This document shows positions 7,801-16,006 of a stretch of DNA of 64,000 nucleotides, piece by piece. The notes below the pieces were generated by a model. The model had not been told where the DNA came from and ran no database searches. It was given only the letters and a program-made list of their open reading frames with translations. The DNA lies in NCBI GenBank assembly GCA_039923855.1, contig JBDTBW010000078.1, forward strand, positions 1 through 64,000, written 5' to 3'. The position numbers were made by a program, and so were the translations under genes. The stretch comes from 66-474 sp039923855 (GTDB taxonomy: Bacteria; Pseudomonadota; Gammaproteobacteria; Xanthomonadales; Rhodanobacteraceae). Position 1 is the first letter of the stretch; the number at the start of each line of letters is the position of its first letter.

Positions 7801-9273
7801 CGTCGTCTGGTCGCATGGAACTACGGCGAGCTGGCGCTGCGCGACGGTATGGATCTGTCAGCGGTCGCGGGCCCGCTGGGCGATTGGCGCCTGCCGAGTT
7901 TCGGCAAGAGGATAGACTTGGGCATGTTCGACAGCGTCGCGTTCGACCGCGATGGCGCGTTGTTGACGGCCACGACACATGCCGTCGGCAATCCGGACAC
8001 CAGCGACAAGGTTCTGTCGGAGTGGACCCGCTACCGCACGGATGGCACGCCTGCAACGCAGATCATCCCTGCCCCGTGGAAAGCGATGCTGGCGGTGCCG
8101 GATTCGACCGAGCTGCTCGTCGTACCCGCAACGCAATCGGCGTCGCCGGCCTCCGAATCGGCGTCGCTGGTCTCCGAGGATGGGCATCGGCGCATCCTGC
8201 AGGACGAGAAACATCCGGACAGCGAGCGGCAGTACGCGATAGCCGTGAGCACCGACGGCCGCTGGCTGGCACGCGCGCTGCGCGACGGCGTAGAATTGTT
8301 CGATGCCCGCGACGCAACGCGAATGGCCCGTTTGCATGTCGCGTTGCCCAAGCCGGATCGGGTCTGGCAGCTCGCCTTCAGCCCGGACGGCGAACGCCTG
8401 CTCGGCCGCAGTCTGCGCAACCGCTGGCTGGTGTGGAACCTTCAGTCGGATACGCGGCCCGTCGCGGCAATCGCGCGCGAACAGGCCTGGCACGACAGCG
8501 GCACCAACGACTCCGGCCGCACTGCCAATCCATCGCCAGCCGAACACGCGGCCTTGCGCGCGCGCGATCCGGGACCGCCGGCGCGGCCGACGGTGGTGCC
8601 TGCACCAGTGGTGCGCAGCCTGCCGGGTGGCGGCGTGCCACCGCGCGATCCCGCAACGCCGCCGAATACATTCGACCTGACCGCGTATTACAACCTTGCG
8701 CTCGGCGAAGTCAACCGTGTCGCGACGCGTTCGGCCAGCGATTTCGGCTGGCTGCCGCAAGGTACGCAACGCCTGCTCGGCGTCGATTACGATCTGCGCG
8801 GCGCCATCCAGTTGCGCCTTGCGCAAGGCGCGTGCGATCTCGGCAATTTCGAGGCGCCGTCTGGCGTCGATCTGCCGGTACCGGGCCGTACCCTCGCCGC
8901 CGTCGACGCATTGCTGCTGATCAATCACGCTTTCGATGTCGGCCGGGTCGCTGCCTTGAGCTTCGACTATGCCGACGGTGCGCGCATCGACCTGTCGATC
9001 CGGAGCGGCATCGAGGCGTGGCCCAGCAGTCGCAAGTCACAACTGGGAAAGACCGCGCAGCTGGCCGCACTCGGCTTCGACGCTCGCACCTACGTGACGA
9101 GCGGCCGGCCGGTGCGCGTTTACGCCGTGCACCTGACCAACCCGTATCCGCAGCGGCCGCTGCGCGCGTTGCGTTTGGCGGCGGTCGACAATGGCGGCTC
9201 GGGATGCGCGGTGACGCTGCTTGCGGTCACCATGGAACCGGCAGTCCAGAATGCAGATGGACCGCAGAGATGA
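4897..9273 (+). CDS. giant membrane Ser/Thr protein kinase with WD40-like sensor and C-terminal beta domain
   Basis: The product has 1458 residues. The kinase domain spans about residues 70-340: glycine loop GEGGMG at 79-84, ATP lysine Lys101, catalytic loop HLD at 193-195, DFG at 213-215, and APE in MAPEQA. The catalytic loop has Leu in place of the usual Arg before Asp, so it is a non-RD type kinase. One transmembrane helix lies near 360-380. Residues about 415-1220 form repeated blades with LAFSPDG-like phrases, a probable WD40 or PQQ-like beta-propeller placed in the periplasm. From about 1259 a separate domain begins (FDLTAYYN, then VDYDLRGAIQLRL) that I do not recognise with certainty; it may be a carbohydrate- or ligand-binding sandwich. 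The gene overlaps the receptor start by four bases. Confidence 0.88.
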   Translation: MSTVNPPSTDPEPLPSGDGGAAQNVQRGLAELAFGSLSRVDEFSQGRHLALLHTESLELDLSDPAQRQFGDYELLELVGEGGMGVVYRARQISLDREVAIKLLAAGPWASREFIERFKREAQNAARMQHPNIVAIYEVGSSEELHFFSMRLVRGQSLADVVRKNGPLDALRAARLMRAVAEALAYAHSLGVLHLDLKPANVLLDEDGTPHVADFGLARRLDNALAVDNEEVSGTPAYMAPEQAQARTHKLSAATDIWGLGAILYELVTGQPPFRAANAQETLKLVLEGTVRKPRRSQPHLPMDLEAVILKCLAYEPAERYASARALADDLARFIEHRAVLARPLNPAQRLARWMRREPRLALASAFGLAALLIGLAATTQQWRRAEKNGDAAREQLWDSRDQAALRFAESGDGGKAVPQLIANLKEMETAGASERASAARKHLGILEQAGPRLIDVLPTPKFTTALGFDPEGGRLAVANEPGLRSDVRLIDVRSGGELWRLGTPLQPADLGADEIQQLVFTPDAQHIVTIPAVPSSFPARPMLDGMQLLDAQHGAWLTPPAAAGDLRADATYSLDGRYALLQDESSHHVQVWTTHPWRALSPKGSLPVPVVWAALFAPNGRFFVVKSADSFLLVDTRTLAAHAIGDLSGFGTHSTWAISPDSRWLAVGDHEGHLLAIDCVTYAVHALEPRPLYPTRWLTFSDDGAWLAAATGKGGVYLWQWPEGRLVAPPFGGSPSIDYVALDRAHNLILASGDENTAALWQVAPTAFEMDRTEAVQLGARRELAADTTGRGAAWHGGTGLLAHIENDRLWIERLPPPVLKRARAAPLQPTTLRFDGRRLPSVFGHQVQIVDALTEAPLGAPIEFPQAPGFAELTADGATLVVTSGRRLYVHDSASGTARFAPVELKNSPQHVELSPDGRRVVITWLNHDADGADEIAEIRSLADGKRLGGPSRLPGPLDGLQFDREGRRLVAWNYGELALRDGMDLSAVAGPLGDWRLPSFGKRIDLGMFDSVAFDRDGALLTATTHAVGNPDTSDKVLSEWTRYRTDGTPATQIIPAPWKAMLAVPDSTELLVVPATQSASPASESASLVSEDGHRRILQDEKHPDSERQYAIAVSTDGRWLARALRDGVELFDARDATRMARLHVALPKPDRVWQLAFSPDGERLLGRSLRNRWLVWNLQSDTRPVAAIAREQAWHDSGTNDSGRTANPSPAEHAALRARDPGPPARPTVVPAPVVRSLPGGGVPPRDPATPPNTFDLTAYYNLALGEVNRVATRSASDFGWLPQGTQRLLGVDYDLRGAIQLRLAQGACDLGNFEAPSGVDLPVPGRTLAAVDALLLINHAFDVGRVAALSFDYADGARIDLSIRSGIEAWPSSRKSQLGKTAQLAALGFDARTYVTSGRPVRVYAVHLTNPYPQRPLRALRLAAVDNGGSGCAVTLLAVTMEPAVQNADGPQR

Positions 9274-12215
9274 GATTTCGTATCGCCCAACACCGCAAGC
9301 CGCCGGAACAAGCGAGGCCGTCCGCGTCGGGACCAGCAGGATCGTGCGTGAAGCGCGCGAATCAGCCGCATCGCCATGCTTGCTCGATCCTCGCGCTCGC
9401 CTGCGCGCAGGCGTTTGCCCAGAATGCGAGCCCGCCACAGAGTGCGCCCGCGACGCCGATGCCGGACCAGAACATCCAGACGCTCGAACAAATCACTGTC
9501 ACCGGCACGCATATCCGCAGCATCGATCTGGAAACCCAGCATCCGTTGCTGGTGTTGAAACGCGAGGATCTGCTGCGTACCGGATTGACAGACATTGCCG
9601 ACATCGTGCAGGCCATCGTCATCAACGGACAGACGCAGAACCGCAATATCAACAATGGCAATGACGGCCGCCAGCTTGTCGACCTGCGCAGCCTCGGCGC
9701 CAACCGCACGCTGGTGTTGATCAATGGTCAGCGCTGGGTCGCCGGCCTCGACGGCGCGGTGGATCTCAGCGCCATTCCGCTGGCGCTGGTCGAGCGCGTC
9801 GAAGTGCTCAGGGACGGCGCTTCGGCGATCTACGGCTCAGACGCGATCGCCGGCGTGATCAATATCATCACGCGCAAGGATTACCAAGGAGCCGAGGCCG
9901 GCGCCTACTTCGGCGAGACCGATCACGACGACGGCATCCGCCGGGACTTCGACTTCACCTATGGACACAGCGGCGACCGCTGGAGCGCGGCATTCGGGCT
10001 CGACTATGCGAAGGACGATTCGATCTTCGCCGGCGATCGCGCGATTTCGGCGGTGCCGATAGCCGGCCTGCCGCTCGGAGCGACGGGTTTTCCGTTTCTG
10101 GCGTTTCTTTATCACGGCCCGACAGTACTGATCCCGGGCCGCCCCGGTACCTCGCCGGACGATTTCCGTCCTTTCGATTTCGCCACCGATTTGAGTTTCA
10201 ACTACGCACCGATCAACTATCTGCAGACACCGCTGGAACGCAAAGCGGTGTTCGCGCAAGGCCGCTACGAATTGACGCCGACGCTCAGCGTGTCCGCTGA
10301 CGTGCTGTTCAACCAGCGGCGTTCGGTGCAACAACTCGCTCCGCCACCGATCCGTTTCGGGTCGGTTCTCGGCAACGGCCCTGATGGCTTCGACGTCGCC
10401 GCCGACAACATCTATAACCCTTTCGGCCAAGCCATTAGGCGCGTGTCGCGGCGCCTGACCGAAGCCGGTCCGCGCCGCTTCGAGCAGACCGTGGACACCG
10501 CGCGCGCGCATCTTGGCCTGGACGGCTTGTTCGAGATCGCCGGCCACTCCGTGGCCTGGGGCGCCGATGCTTCGCATACGCGCGCCAACCAACGCGAGTT
10601 CACCGATCCGTATGCGGACAATGCGCGCCTCGCGCTCGCGGTCGGCCCTTCGTTTTTCGATGCAAATGGCGTCGCGCGCTGTGGCACGCCCGACGCGGTC
10701 ATTGCCGGTTGCGTGCCGCTCGACGTGTTCGGGCCGCCCGGCTCGGTCACGCCGGCGATGCTCGACTACATCGATGCGTCGGTACATAACCGCACACGCA
10801 GCGACAACTCGGACTACAACCTGCATGCGACAACCGCACTGTTTGACCTGCCGGCCGGCCCGTTGAACATCGCCGTCGGCGCGGAACGGCGCCGCGAGAG
10901 CGGTCGCGACGACCCGGATGACCTGCTGGCGAGCGGACGCGCGAACGGCACCGGCGTCACCTATGTATCGACGACAGGCGCGTACTCAGTCAACGAAGCC
11001 TACGTGGAATTCGATGTTCCGCTGCTCAAGGAACACGCCTTCGCACGCCAGCTCGATCTCAGCGTCGCGACACGCTGGTCGGACTATTCGCTGTTCGGCA
11101 GCACGACCAACTCGCAGGTTGGATTGCGCTGGAAGCCAATCGATGATCTGCTGCTGCGCGCGAACTACGAGCAAGGCTTCCGCGCGCCGAGCGTGCTGGA
11201 TCTGTTCGGCGGCGCGGTGCAAACCGGCGACGGCTTCACGGATCCGTGCGCGGCGGTCAACCATCCGACCCCGGTTGTCATGGCGCGTTGCGCCGCGCTT
11301 GGCGTGCCGGCGGATGTCGTGGATCAGGGCGGCTCCGCGGTCACGATCGGCGGCAATCCGGCGCTGCAACCGGAAACCGCGCGCACGCGCACCATCGGTT
11401 TCGTCTACGACCCGGCGTGGCTGCCGGGTTTGCACGCAAGCCTGGATTGGTACCGCATCCAGATCCAACATGCGATCGGGCAGCGCACCGGGCAAGCCGT
11501 GGTCGATGCCTGCTACAAGCTCGGCGATCCTGCCGCGTGCGCGCAGATCGTCCGCAATCCGAACGACGGCAGCATCTTCCATGTCAACGAGACCCAGCAG
11601 AACATCCCCGGCGGCCTCGAAACCGATGGCTATGACTTCACGCTGGCGTGGCGCCGCGCGACGCGTTTCGGCCAATTTGATCTGAGCTGGGACAACGCCT
11701 ACGTGACCTACTACGGCGAACTCGGCAAGCCCGCGCGCGGCAGCTTGTTGCCCGATGGTTCGCCTGCGCAAGGCAACGTCGTTGCGCTCGACACTCAGCC
11801 GGGCGGCTTCTTTGGCGTGGTTTGGCGGTTGCGTTCGGTCATGAGCTTTGCCTGGCAACGCGGCGCCTGGAGCGCCTCGATCGGCGCGCGCTATTTCTCG
11901 CCGATCACCGAAGACTGCAGCAGCGTCACCAATATCGCGGACACGGTCGGCGATCCATCGCTGCGCAATCTGTGTTCCGATCCGGATCACCTGCAGGACG
12001 GCCAACCCGCGCCGCTCAACCGCGTCGGCGCCGTGACGTATATCGATCTGCAGGCCGGCTGGAATGCGCCATGGAAGGGTCGTTTCGTCCTTGGCGTGCG
12101 CAATGCGTTCGATCGCAATCCACCGGTTTCCTACTCCGCTTTCGAGAACTCGTACTTTCCCGACTACGACATACCGGGACGATTCTGGTATGCAAGCTAC
12201 CGGCAGAAATTATGA
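9270..12215 (+). CDS. TonB-dependent outer-membrane receptor
   Basis: The product has 981 residues from the ATG at 9270, which overlaps the kinase stop (ATGA). A GTG at 9348 gives a cleaner signal peptide (ILALACAQAFAQN) and is an alternative start. The plug domain follows with EQITVTGTHI, LRSLGANRTLVLINGQR, VERVEVLRDGASAIYGSDAIAGVINIIT, all typical of TonB receptors. The barrel contains LLLRANYEQGFRAPS and ends in WYASYRQKL, an unusual last residue since most outer-membrane barrels end in Phe or Trp. Energised uptake of an unknown ligand is expected. The tight coupling to the kinase suggests the two work together. An open frame runs far upstream (to 7815) but that part is an out-of-frame shadow of the kinase. 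Confidence 0.9.
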   Translation: MRFRIAQHRKPPEQARPSASGPAGSCVKRANQPHRHACSILALACAQAFAQNASPPQSAPATPMPDQNIQTLEQITVTGTHIRSIDLETQHPLLVLKREDLLRTGLTDIADIVQAIVINGQTQNRNINNGNDGRQLVDLRSLGANRTLVLINGQRWVAGLDGAVDLSAIPLALVERVEVLRDGASAIYGSDAIAGVINIITRKDYQGAEAGAYFGETDHDDGIRRDFDFTYGHSGDRWSAAFGLDYAKDDSIFAGDRAISAVPIAGLPLGATGFPFLAFLYHGPTVLIPGRPGTSPDDFRPFDFATDLSFNYAPINYLQTPLERKAVFAQGRYELTPTLSVSADVLFNQRRSVQQLAPPPIRFGSVLGNGPDGFDVAADNIYNPFGQAIRRVSRRLTEAGPRRFEQTVDTARAHLGLDGLFEIAGHSVAWGADASHTRANQREFTDPYADNARLALAVGPSFFDANGVARCGTPDAVIAGCVPLDVFGPPGSVTPAMLDYIDASVHNRTRSDNSDYNLHATTALFDLPAGPLNIAVGAERRRESGRDDPDDLLASGRANGTGVTYVSTTGAYSVNEAYVEFDVPLLKEHAFARQLDLSVATRWSDYSLFGSTTNSQVGLRWKPIDDLLLRANYEQGFRAPSVLDLFGGAVQTGDGFTDPCAAVNHPTPVVMARCAALGVPADVVDQGGSAVTIGGNPALQPETARTRTIGFVYDPAWLPGLHASLDWYRIQIQHAIGQRTGQAVVDACYKLGDPAACAQIVRNPNDGSIFHVNETQQNIPGGLETDGYDFTLAWRRATRFGQFDLSWDNAYVTYYGELGKPARGSLLPDGSPAQGNVVALDTQPGGFFGVVWRLRSVMSFAWQRGAWSASIGARYFSPITEDCSSVTNIADTVGDPSLRNLCSDPDHLQDGQPAPLNRVGAVTYIDLQAGWNAPWKGRFVLGVRNAFDRNPPVSYSAFENSYFPDYDIPGRFWYASYRQKL

Positions 12216-12316
12216 GTTCGCAGCGTAGCGATTGTTCCGCGCGTTCGTCGCTGCATCCGATCCTTTGAGCTGGCTGTTGCACACTCTCGCCGGCAATCTG
12301 ATGATGCTGGGTGACG

Positions 12317-12375
12317 ATCGCGCGCAGGCGCGCTCCTACAAGAACGGCTGTCGTAGGAGCCTGCTTGCAGGCGAC
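12317..12375. repeat. paired REP-like palindromes
   Basis: Two related arms face each other: one ends in GCTCCTAC and the other begins GTAGGAGC, separated by 13 bases. Each arm holds its own hairpin (GCCTGC-TT-GCAGGC in the right one). GTAGGAGC palindromes of this type are scattered between genes in Xanthomonadales and Pseudomonas, usually mobilised by RAYT transposases. No RAYT gene is in the window. Confidence 0.7.
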
Positions 12376-12383
12376 CCTCCCGC

Positions 12384-12389
12384 TATACT
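12384..12389 (+). promoter_or_regulatory. possible -10 element for frr
   Basis: TATACT lies 34 bases before the frr start, a good match to the sigma-70 -10 box. The -35 region at 17-bp spacing (CTGCTT) is poor and falls inside the REP arm. If real, it gives frr its own promoter now that pyrH is far away. Confidence 0.3.
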
Positions 12390-12417
12390 TCCCGATCGAA
12401 CTTTCAAGGCCATGTCC

Positions 12418-12975
12418 ATGCTCAACGACATCAAGCAGGATGCTCAGACCCGCATGGGCAAAAGCGTCGAGACGCTGCGCCACGAACTCTCGCGCCTGCG
12501 CACCGGCCGCGCCAGCATCGCGCTGGTCGAAGGCATCAAGGTCAACTACTACGGCTCCGAGGTGCCGATCAACCAGGTCGCCGGTGTCGCCGTTTCCGAT
12601 GCGCGCTCGTTGACGATCACGCCGTATGAGAAGCAGATGGTAAGTGCGGTCGAAAAAGCGATCATGGCTTCCGATCTGGGTATTACCCCGACCACCGCGG
12701 GCACCGTGATCCGCTTGAACCTGCCGCCATTGACCGAAGAGCGCCGCAAGGAACTGGCCAAGCACGTCAGCCACGAAGGCGAGAACGCGAAAGTCGCCGT
12801 CCGCAACATCCGCCGCGATGCGATGCAGCACGTCAAGGATTTGCTGAAGGACAAGCAGATCACCGAGGACGACGAGCGCTGCGCCGAAGACGAGGTGCAG
12901 AAACTCACCGACAAACACATCAAGGATGTCGAGGCGGTGGTCAAAGCCAAGGAAGACGAGCTGCTCGCCATGTGA
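12418..12975 (+). CDS. frr: ribosome recycling factor
   Basis: The product has 185 residues, the same length as the E. coli protein. I chose the ATG at 12418 (MLNDIKQDAQTRM) because it aligns with the family; an ATG at 12412 two codons earlier is equally usable. LRTGRAS, VNYYGSEVPINQVA and the coiled LAKHVSHEGENAKVAVRNIRRDA segments are diagnostic. With EF-G it splits the post-termination ribosome in the cytoplasm. It heads the envelope superoperon that runs to ispA and is separated from pyrH by the accessory islet. Confidence 0.96.
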   Translation: MLNDIKQDAQTRMGKSVETLRHELSRLRTGRASIALVEGIKVNYYGSEVPINQVAGVAVSDARSLTITPYEKQMVSAVEKAIMASDLGITPTTAGTVIRLNLPPLTEERRKELAKHVSHEGENAKVAVRNIRRDAMQHVKDLLKDKQITEDDERCAEDEVQKLTDKHIKDVEAVVKAKEDELLAM

Positions 12976-13048
12976 TCGAAGCAACAAGAAGTCTCTCGCT
13001 GACGAAGTTCTCGGATGCGCAAGAATTTGCCACGTTACCCAAACAAGC

Positions 13049-13119
13049 CCCCCTCACCCACTCGCGCCTTGCGCTCGTCTCCCTCTCCCCGTCGGGGAGA
13101 GGGTTGGGGTGAGGGGGTC
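13049..13119. repeat. GC-rich palindromic repeat (CCCTCTCC type)
   Basis: A long imperfect inverted repeat: CCCCTCACCC and CCCTCTCCCCG on the left pair with CGGGGAGAGGG and GGGTGAGGGG on the right. It fills the gap between frr and uppS. Related palindromes lie at 47455, 56172, 57640 and 57718, and a similar sequence lies inside dnaE at 28343. Confidence 0.8.
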
Positions 13120-13148
13120 CGTCGCGCTTCGAGGCGCACGAAAGCAAC

Positions 13149-13883
13149 ATGACCCCGGACCCGCGCGTGCCGCGCCACATCGCCATCGTGATGGACGGCA
13201 ACGGCCGCTGGGCGCGCCGGCGCGGGCAGCCGCGCAGCTTCGGCCATCGCGCCGGACAGAAGGCGGTGCGCGAGGCGGTGGAGTTCTGCCTGCGCCAGCA
13301 CATCGAGGTCTTGACGCTGTTCGCGTTTTCCTCGGAGAACTGGCGGCGCCCGGATGATGAAGTCGGTGCCTTGATGGAACTTTTCCTGCGCGCGCTCGAT
13401 CGCGAAGTCGAGGAACTGCACGGCAATGAAGTGCGCGTGCGCTTCGTCGGCGAATTGTCGGCGTTCGCGGAAGGTCTGCGCGCGAGGATGGTGGCGGCGA
13501 TGGAGAAGACCCGCGACAATCACGCGCTGATCTTGAATGTCTGCGTGAATTACGGCGGCCGCTGGGATATCGCGCGGGCCGCACGTGCTGCCGCGTCGGC
13601 CGTGCAGCGTGGCGAACTCGATATCGATGCGATCGACGAAACGACACTCGCGCCGTACCTGTGTCTGTCGGAATCGCCGCCGCCGGATTTGCTGATACGC
13701 ACCGGCGGCGAACATCGCATCAGCAATTTCCTGCTGTGGCAGATCGCCTACGCCGAACTCTATTTCACCGATACGCTGTGGCCGGACATGGATCAGGCCG
13801 CGCTCGCAAGCGCGCTCGAGGATTACGCCGGACGCGAGCGGCGCTTCGGCCGCACCGCCGCGCAAGTGGCGCGCGCGTCATGA
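13149..13883 (+). CDS. uppS: (2E,6E)-farnesyl diphosphate-specific di-trans,poly-cis-undecaprenyl diphosphate synthase
   Basis: The protein has 244 residues. The cis-prenyltransferase signature HIAIVMDGNGRWARRRG holds the catalytic Asp; FAFSSENW and NVCVNYGGRWDI follow, and DLLIRTGGEHRISNFLLWQ closes the active site. It adds eight isopentenyl units to farnesyl diphosphate to make the C55 carrier for peptidoglycan and O-antigen. Its precursors come from dxr and ispA in the same gene block. The start at 13149 follows the palindromic repeat directly, and no strong ribosome binding site is visible. Confidence 0.96.
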   Translation: MTPDPRVPRHIAIVMDGNGRWARRRGQPRSFGHRAGQKAVREAVEFCLRQHIEVLTLFAFSSENWRRPDDEVGALMELFLRALDREVEELHGNEVRVRFVGELSAFAEGLRARMVAAMEKTRDNHALILNVCVNYGGRWDIARAARAAASAVQRGELDIDAIDETTLAPYLCLSESPPPDLLIRTGGEHRISNFLLWQIAYAELYFTDTLWPDMDQAALASALEDYAGRERRFGRTAAQVARAS

Positions 13884-13920
13884 GCGCGTACCCGCCGCGA
13901 AGCATCCTCGGAACTTGCGC

Positions 13921-14754
13921 ATGTTGAAGCAACGCGTGCTGACCGCGATCGTGCTGGCGCCGCTGATCATCGCGCTGGTGTTGCTGACTTCGACGCCGGT
14001 ATTCGCGATCGCGCTCGCCGTGATTTTCCTGCTGGGGCTGTGGGAATGGACGCGGATGTCGGGGATGCGCAACCGGCCGATTCGCGTGCTGTTGCTGGCG
14101 GGTTACGCGATCCTGTTCGCATTGTGCTGGCCGTTGTGTCAATCGATGTGGTGGTGGGCGGTGCCGCTGGCCGGCGTGATCTGGTGGCTGTTCGCGTTCC
14201 TGTGGTTGCGGCACATCACCTTTGCCGCTTCGCCGACCCGCGCGCACACGGCGCTGAAATTGCTGGCCGGCGTGCTGATCGTGGTGCCCGCATGGGGCGC
14301 GGTGGTCGCATTGCATGGACGTCCCCCCGTCAACGCGCCGCCGCACGCAGCGTGGTGGGTGATCTTCTACGCCACGATCGTCGTCGCCGCCGATATCGGC
14401 GCGTATTTTGCCGGCAGCCGTTTCGGCGGCCGCAAGCTGGCGCCCTCGATCAGTCCCGGCAAAACCTGGGCCGGCGTGTATGGCGCACTGGTTTGCGCTG
14501 CGTTGGTCGGACTGGCCGGTGCTGGAATCGCGCACGCACCGGGCTGGCGGATGGCCGGCGTGATCGTACTGGCGTTGATCGTGGTGGTGTTCTCGATCGT
14601 TGGCGATTTGTTCGAGAGCCTGATCAAGCGCCACGCGGGGGTGAAGGATTCCGGCGCGATGTTCCCCGGTCACGGCGGCGTATTCGACCGGATGGACAGT
14701 CTGGTGGCGGCGTTGCCGGTGTTTGTGCTGGGGAAAGAACTGCTGGGACTATGA
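13921..14754 (+). CDS. cdsA: phosphatidate cytidylyltransferase
   Basis: The product has 277 residues with about eight transmembrane helices. The C-terminal CDP-diglyceride synthase signature is intact (SLIKRHAGVKDSGAMFPGHG, then GVFDRMDS). It makes CDP-diacylglycerol from CTP and phosphatidic acid at the inner membrane, the branch point for all phospholipids. It follows uppS by 37 bases. The ATG at 13921 opens a hydrophobic helix and fits the family; the frame also has a TTG at 13915. Confidence 0.95.
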   Translation: MLKQRVLTAIVLAPLIIALVLLTSTPVFAIALAVIFLLGLWEWTRMSGMRNRPIRVLLLAGYAILFALCWPLCQSMWWWAVPLAGVIWWLFAFLWLRHITFAASPTRAHTALKLLAGVLIVVPAWGAVVALHGRPPVNAPPHAAWWVIFYATIVVAADIGAYFAGSRFGGRKLAPSISPGKTWAGVYGALVCAALVGLAGAGIAHAPGWRMAGVIVLALIVVVFSIVGDLFESLIKRHAGVKDSGAMFPGHGGVFDRMDSLVAALPVFVLGKELLGL

Positions 14755-14818
14755 AGCGTTACGTATTCTTGACCCCCATCCCAGCCTTCTCCCGCACGCG
14801 GGGGATGGAGCCCTTCGC

Positions 14819-15997
14819 ATGAAACGCGTCGCGGTGCTCGGCGCCACCGGTTCGATCGGCGGCAGCGCGCTGGACGTGATCGCGCGGCACCCGGATCGTT
14901 TCCGCGCCAGCGTGCTGTCCGCGAATCGCAATGTCGCGGCGTTGGTTGAACTATGCCGAAAATTCCTGCCCGATCTCGCGGTGATCGCCGATCCCGCGCT
15001 GGAAGGTGAATTGACGGCGGTGTTGCAAACCGCGGGGCTGAAAACGATTGCCGCTGCCGGCATACGCGCGCTGGAAAACGCAGCAAGCGGCGGCGATTGC
15101 GACATCGTGCTGGCGGCGATCGTCGGCGCCGCGGGTTTGGGTTCGACACTCGCCGCGGCGCGCGCGGGCAAGAGATTGCTGCTCGCCAACAAGGAATCCG
15201 CGGTGATGGCCGGCCCCTTGCTGCGCGCGGCGTTGCGCGAGGGCGGCGGCGAACTGATCCCGGTCGATTCGGAACACAACGCGCTGTTCCAGTGCCTGCC
15301 TCCGCAGCAGACCGACGTCGTCGCTCGCGGCGGCGTGCGCAAACTTTGGTTGACCGCATCCGGCGGTCCGTTCCGGGGACGCGCGCGCGATGAGCTTGCC
15401 ACTGTCACGCCCGATCAGGCCTGCGCACATCCCAACTGGCGGATGGGCCGCAAGATTTCGGTGGATTCGGCGACGCTGATGAACAAGGGTCTCGAGGTGA
15501 TCGAGGCGCAGGTGTTGTTCGGTGTCGAACCGGAGCGAATCGAAGTGGTGGTGCATCCACAGAGTTTGCTGCACTCGATGGTCGAATACGTGGATGGTTC
15601 TTTTCTGGCGCAGCTCGGACAGCCGGACATGCGCACCGCGCTGGCGCACGCACTGGCGTGGCCGGAACGGATCGAGGCCGGCGTGATGCCGCTTGATCCG
15701 CGCTCGTTGACATTGAATTTCGAACCGCCGGATCTGCAAACCTTCCGTTGTCTGGCGCTGGCGCGAGAGGCGCTGCGCGCCGGCGGCGACGCGCCTGCAC
15801 TGCTGAACGCGGCCAATGAAGTCGCGGTCGCGGCCTTTCTCGATGGTCAGCTACCATTTCTCGGCATCGCCGAGGTCATCGAATCGGTGCTGGCGGAACT
15901 GCCGCCGCAGCCGGTGGTCGATGTGGAGACCCTGCTTGACCGCGATTTAACCGCGCGTCGGGCGGCACGACGTATCATCCGCGAACGCACGTCCTGA
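14819..15997 (+). CDS. dxr: 1-deoxy-D-xylulose-5-phosphate reductoisomerase
   Basis: The product has 392 residues. The NADPH-binding start KRVAVLGATGSIGGSALDVI sets the ATG at 14819; the longer frame to 14723 lacks family similarity. LLLANKESAVMAG, the metal-binding PVDSEHNALFQCL and the flexible-loop NWRMGRKISVDSATLMNKGLE are present. It converts DXP to MEP, the committed step of the non-mevalonate isoprenoid pathway and the fosmidomycin target. A short hairpin-bearing gap separates it from cdsA. Confidence 0.96.
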   Translation: MKRVAVLGATGSIGGSALDVIARHPDRFRASVLSANRNVAALVELCRKFLPDLAVIADPALEGELTAVLQTAGLKTIAAAGIRALENAASGGDCDIVLAAIVGAAGLGSTLAAARAGKRLLLANKESAVMAGPLLRAALREGGGELIPVDSEHNALFQCLPPQQTDVVARGGVRKLWLTASGGPFRGRARDELATVTPDQACAHPNWRMGRKISVDSATLMNKGLEVIEAQVLFGVEPERIEVVVHPQSLLHSMVEYVDGSFLAQLGQPDMRTALAHALAWPERIEAGVMPLDPRSLTLNFEPPDLQTFRCLALAREALRAGGDAPALLNAANEVAVAAFLDGQLPFLGIAEVIESVLAELPPQPVVDVETLLDRDLTARRAARRIIRERTS

Positions 15998-16006
15998 ACG
16001 ATTCTC

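Noticed and set aside
7815..9269. A long open frame joined to the 5' end of the TonB receptor
   Set aside because: It overlaps the kinase in another frame, has no domain similarity and high Arg content typical of GC-rich shadow frames. The receptor starts at 9270 or 9348.
14755..14818. Upstream start for dxr with an 'LDPHPSLLPHAGDG' extension
   Set aside because: The extension comes from a short hairpin-like gap and overlaps cdsA; the Rossmann start at 14819 is the family start.
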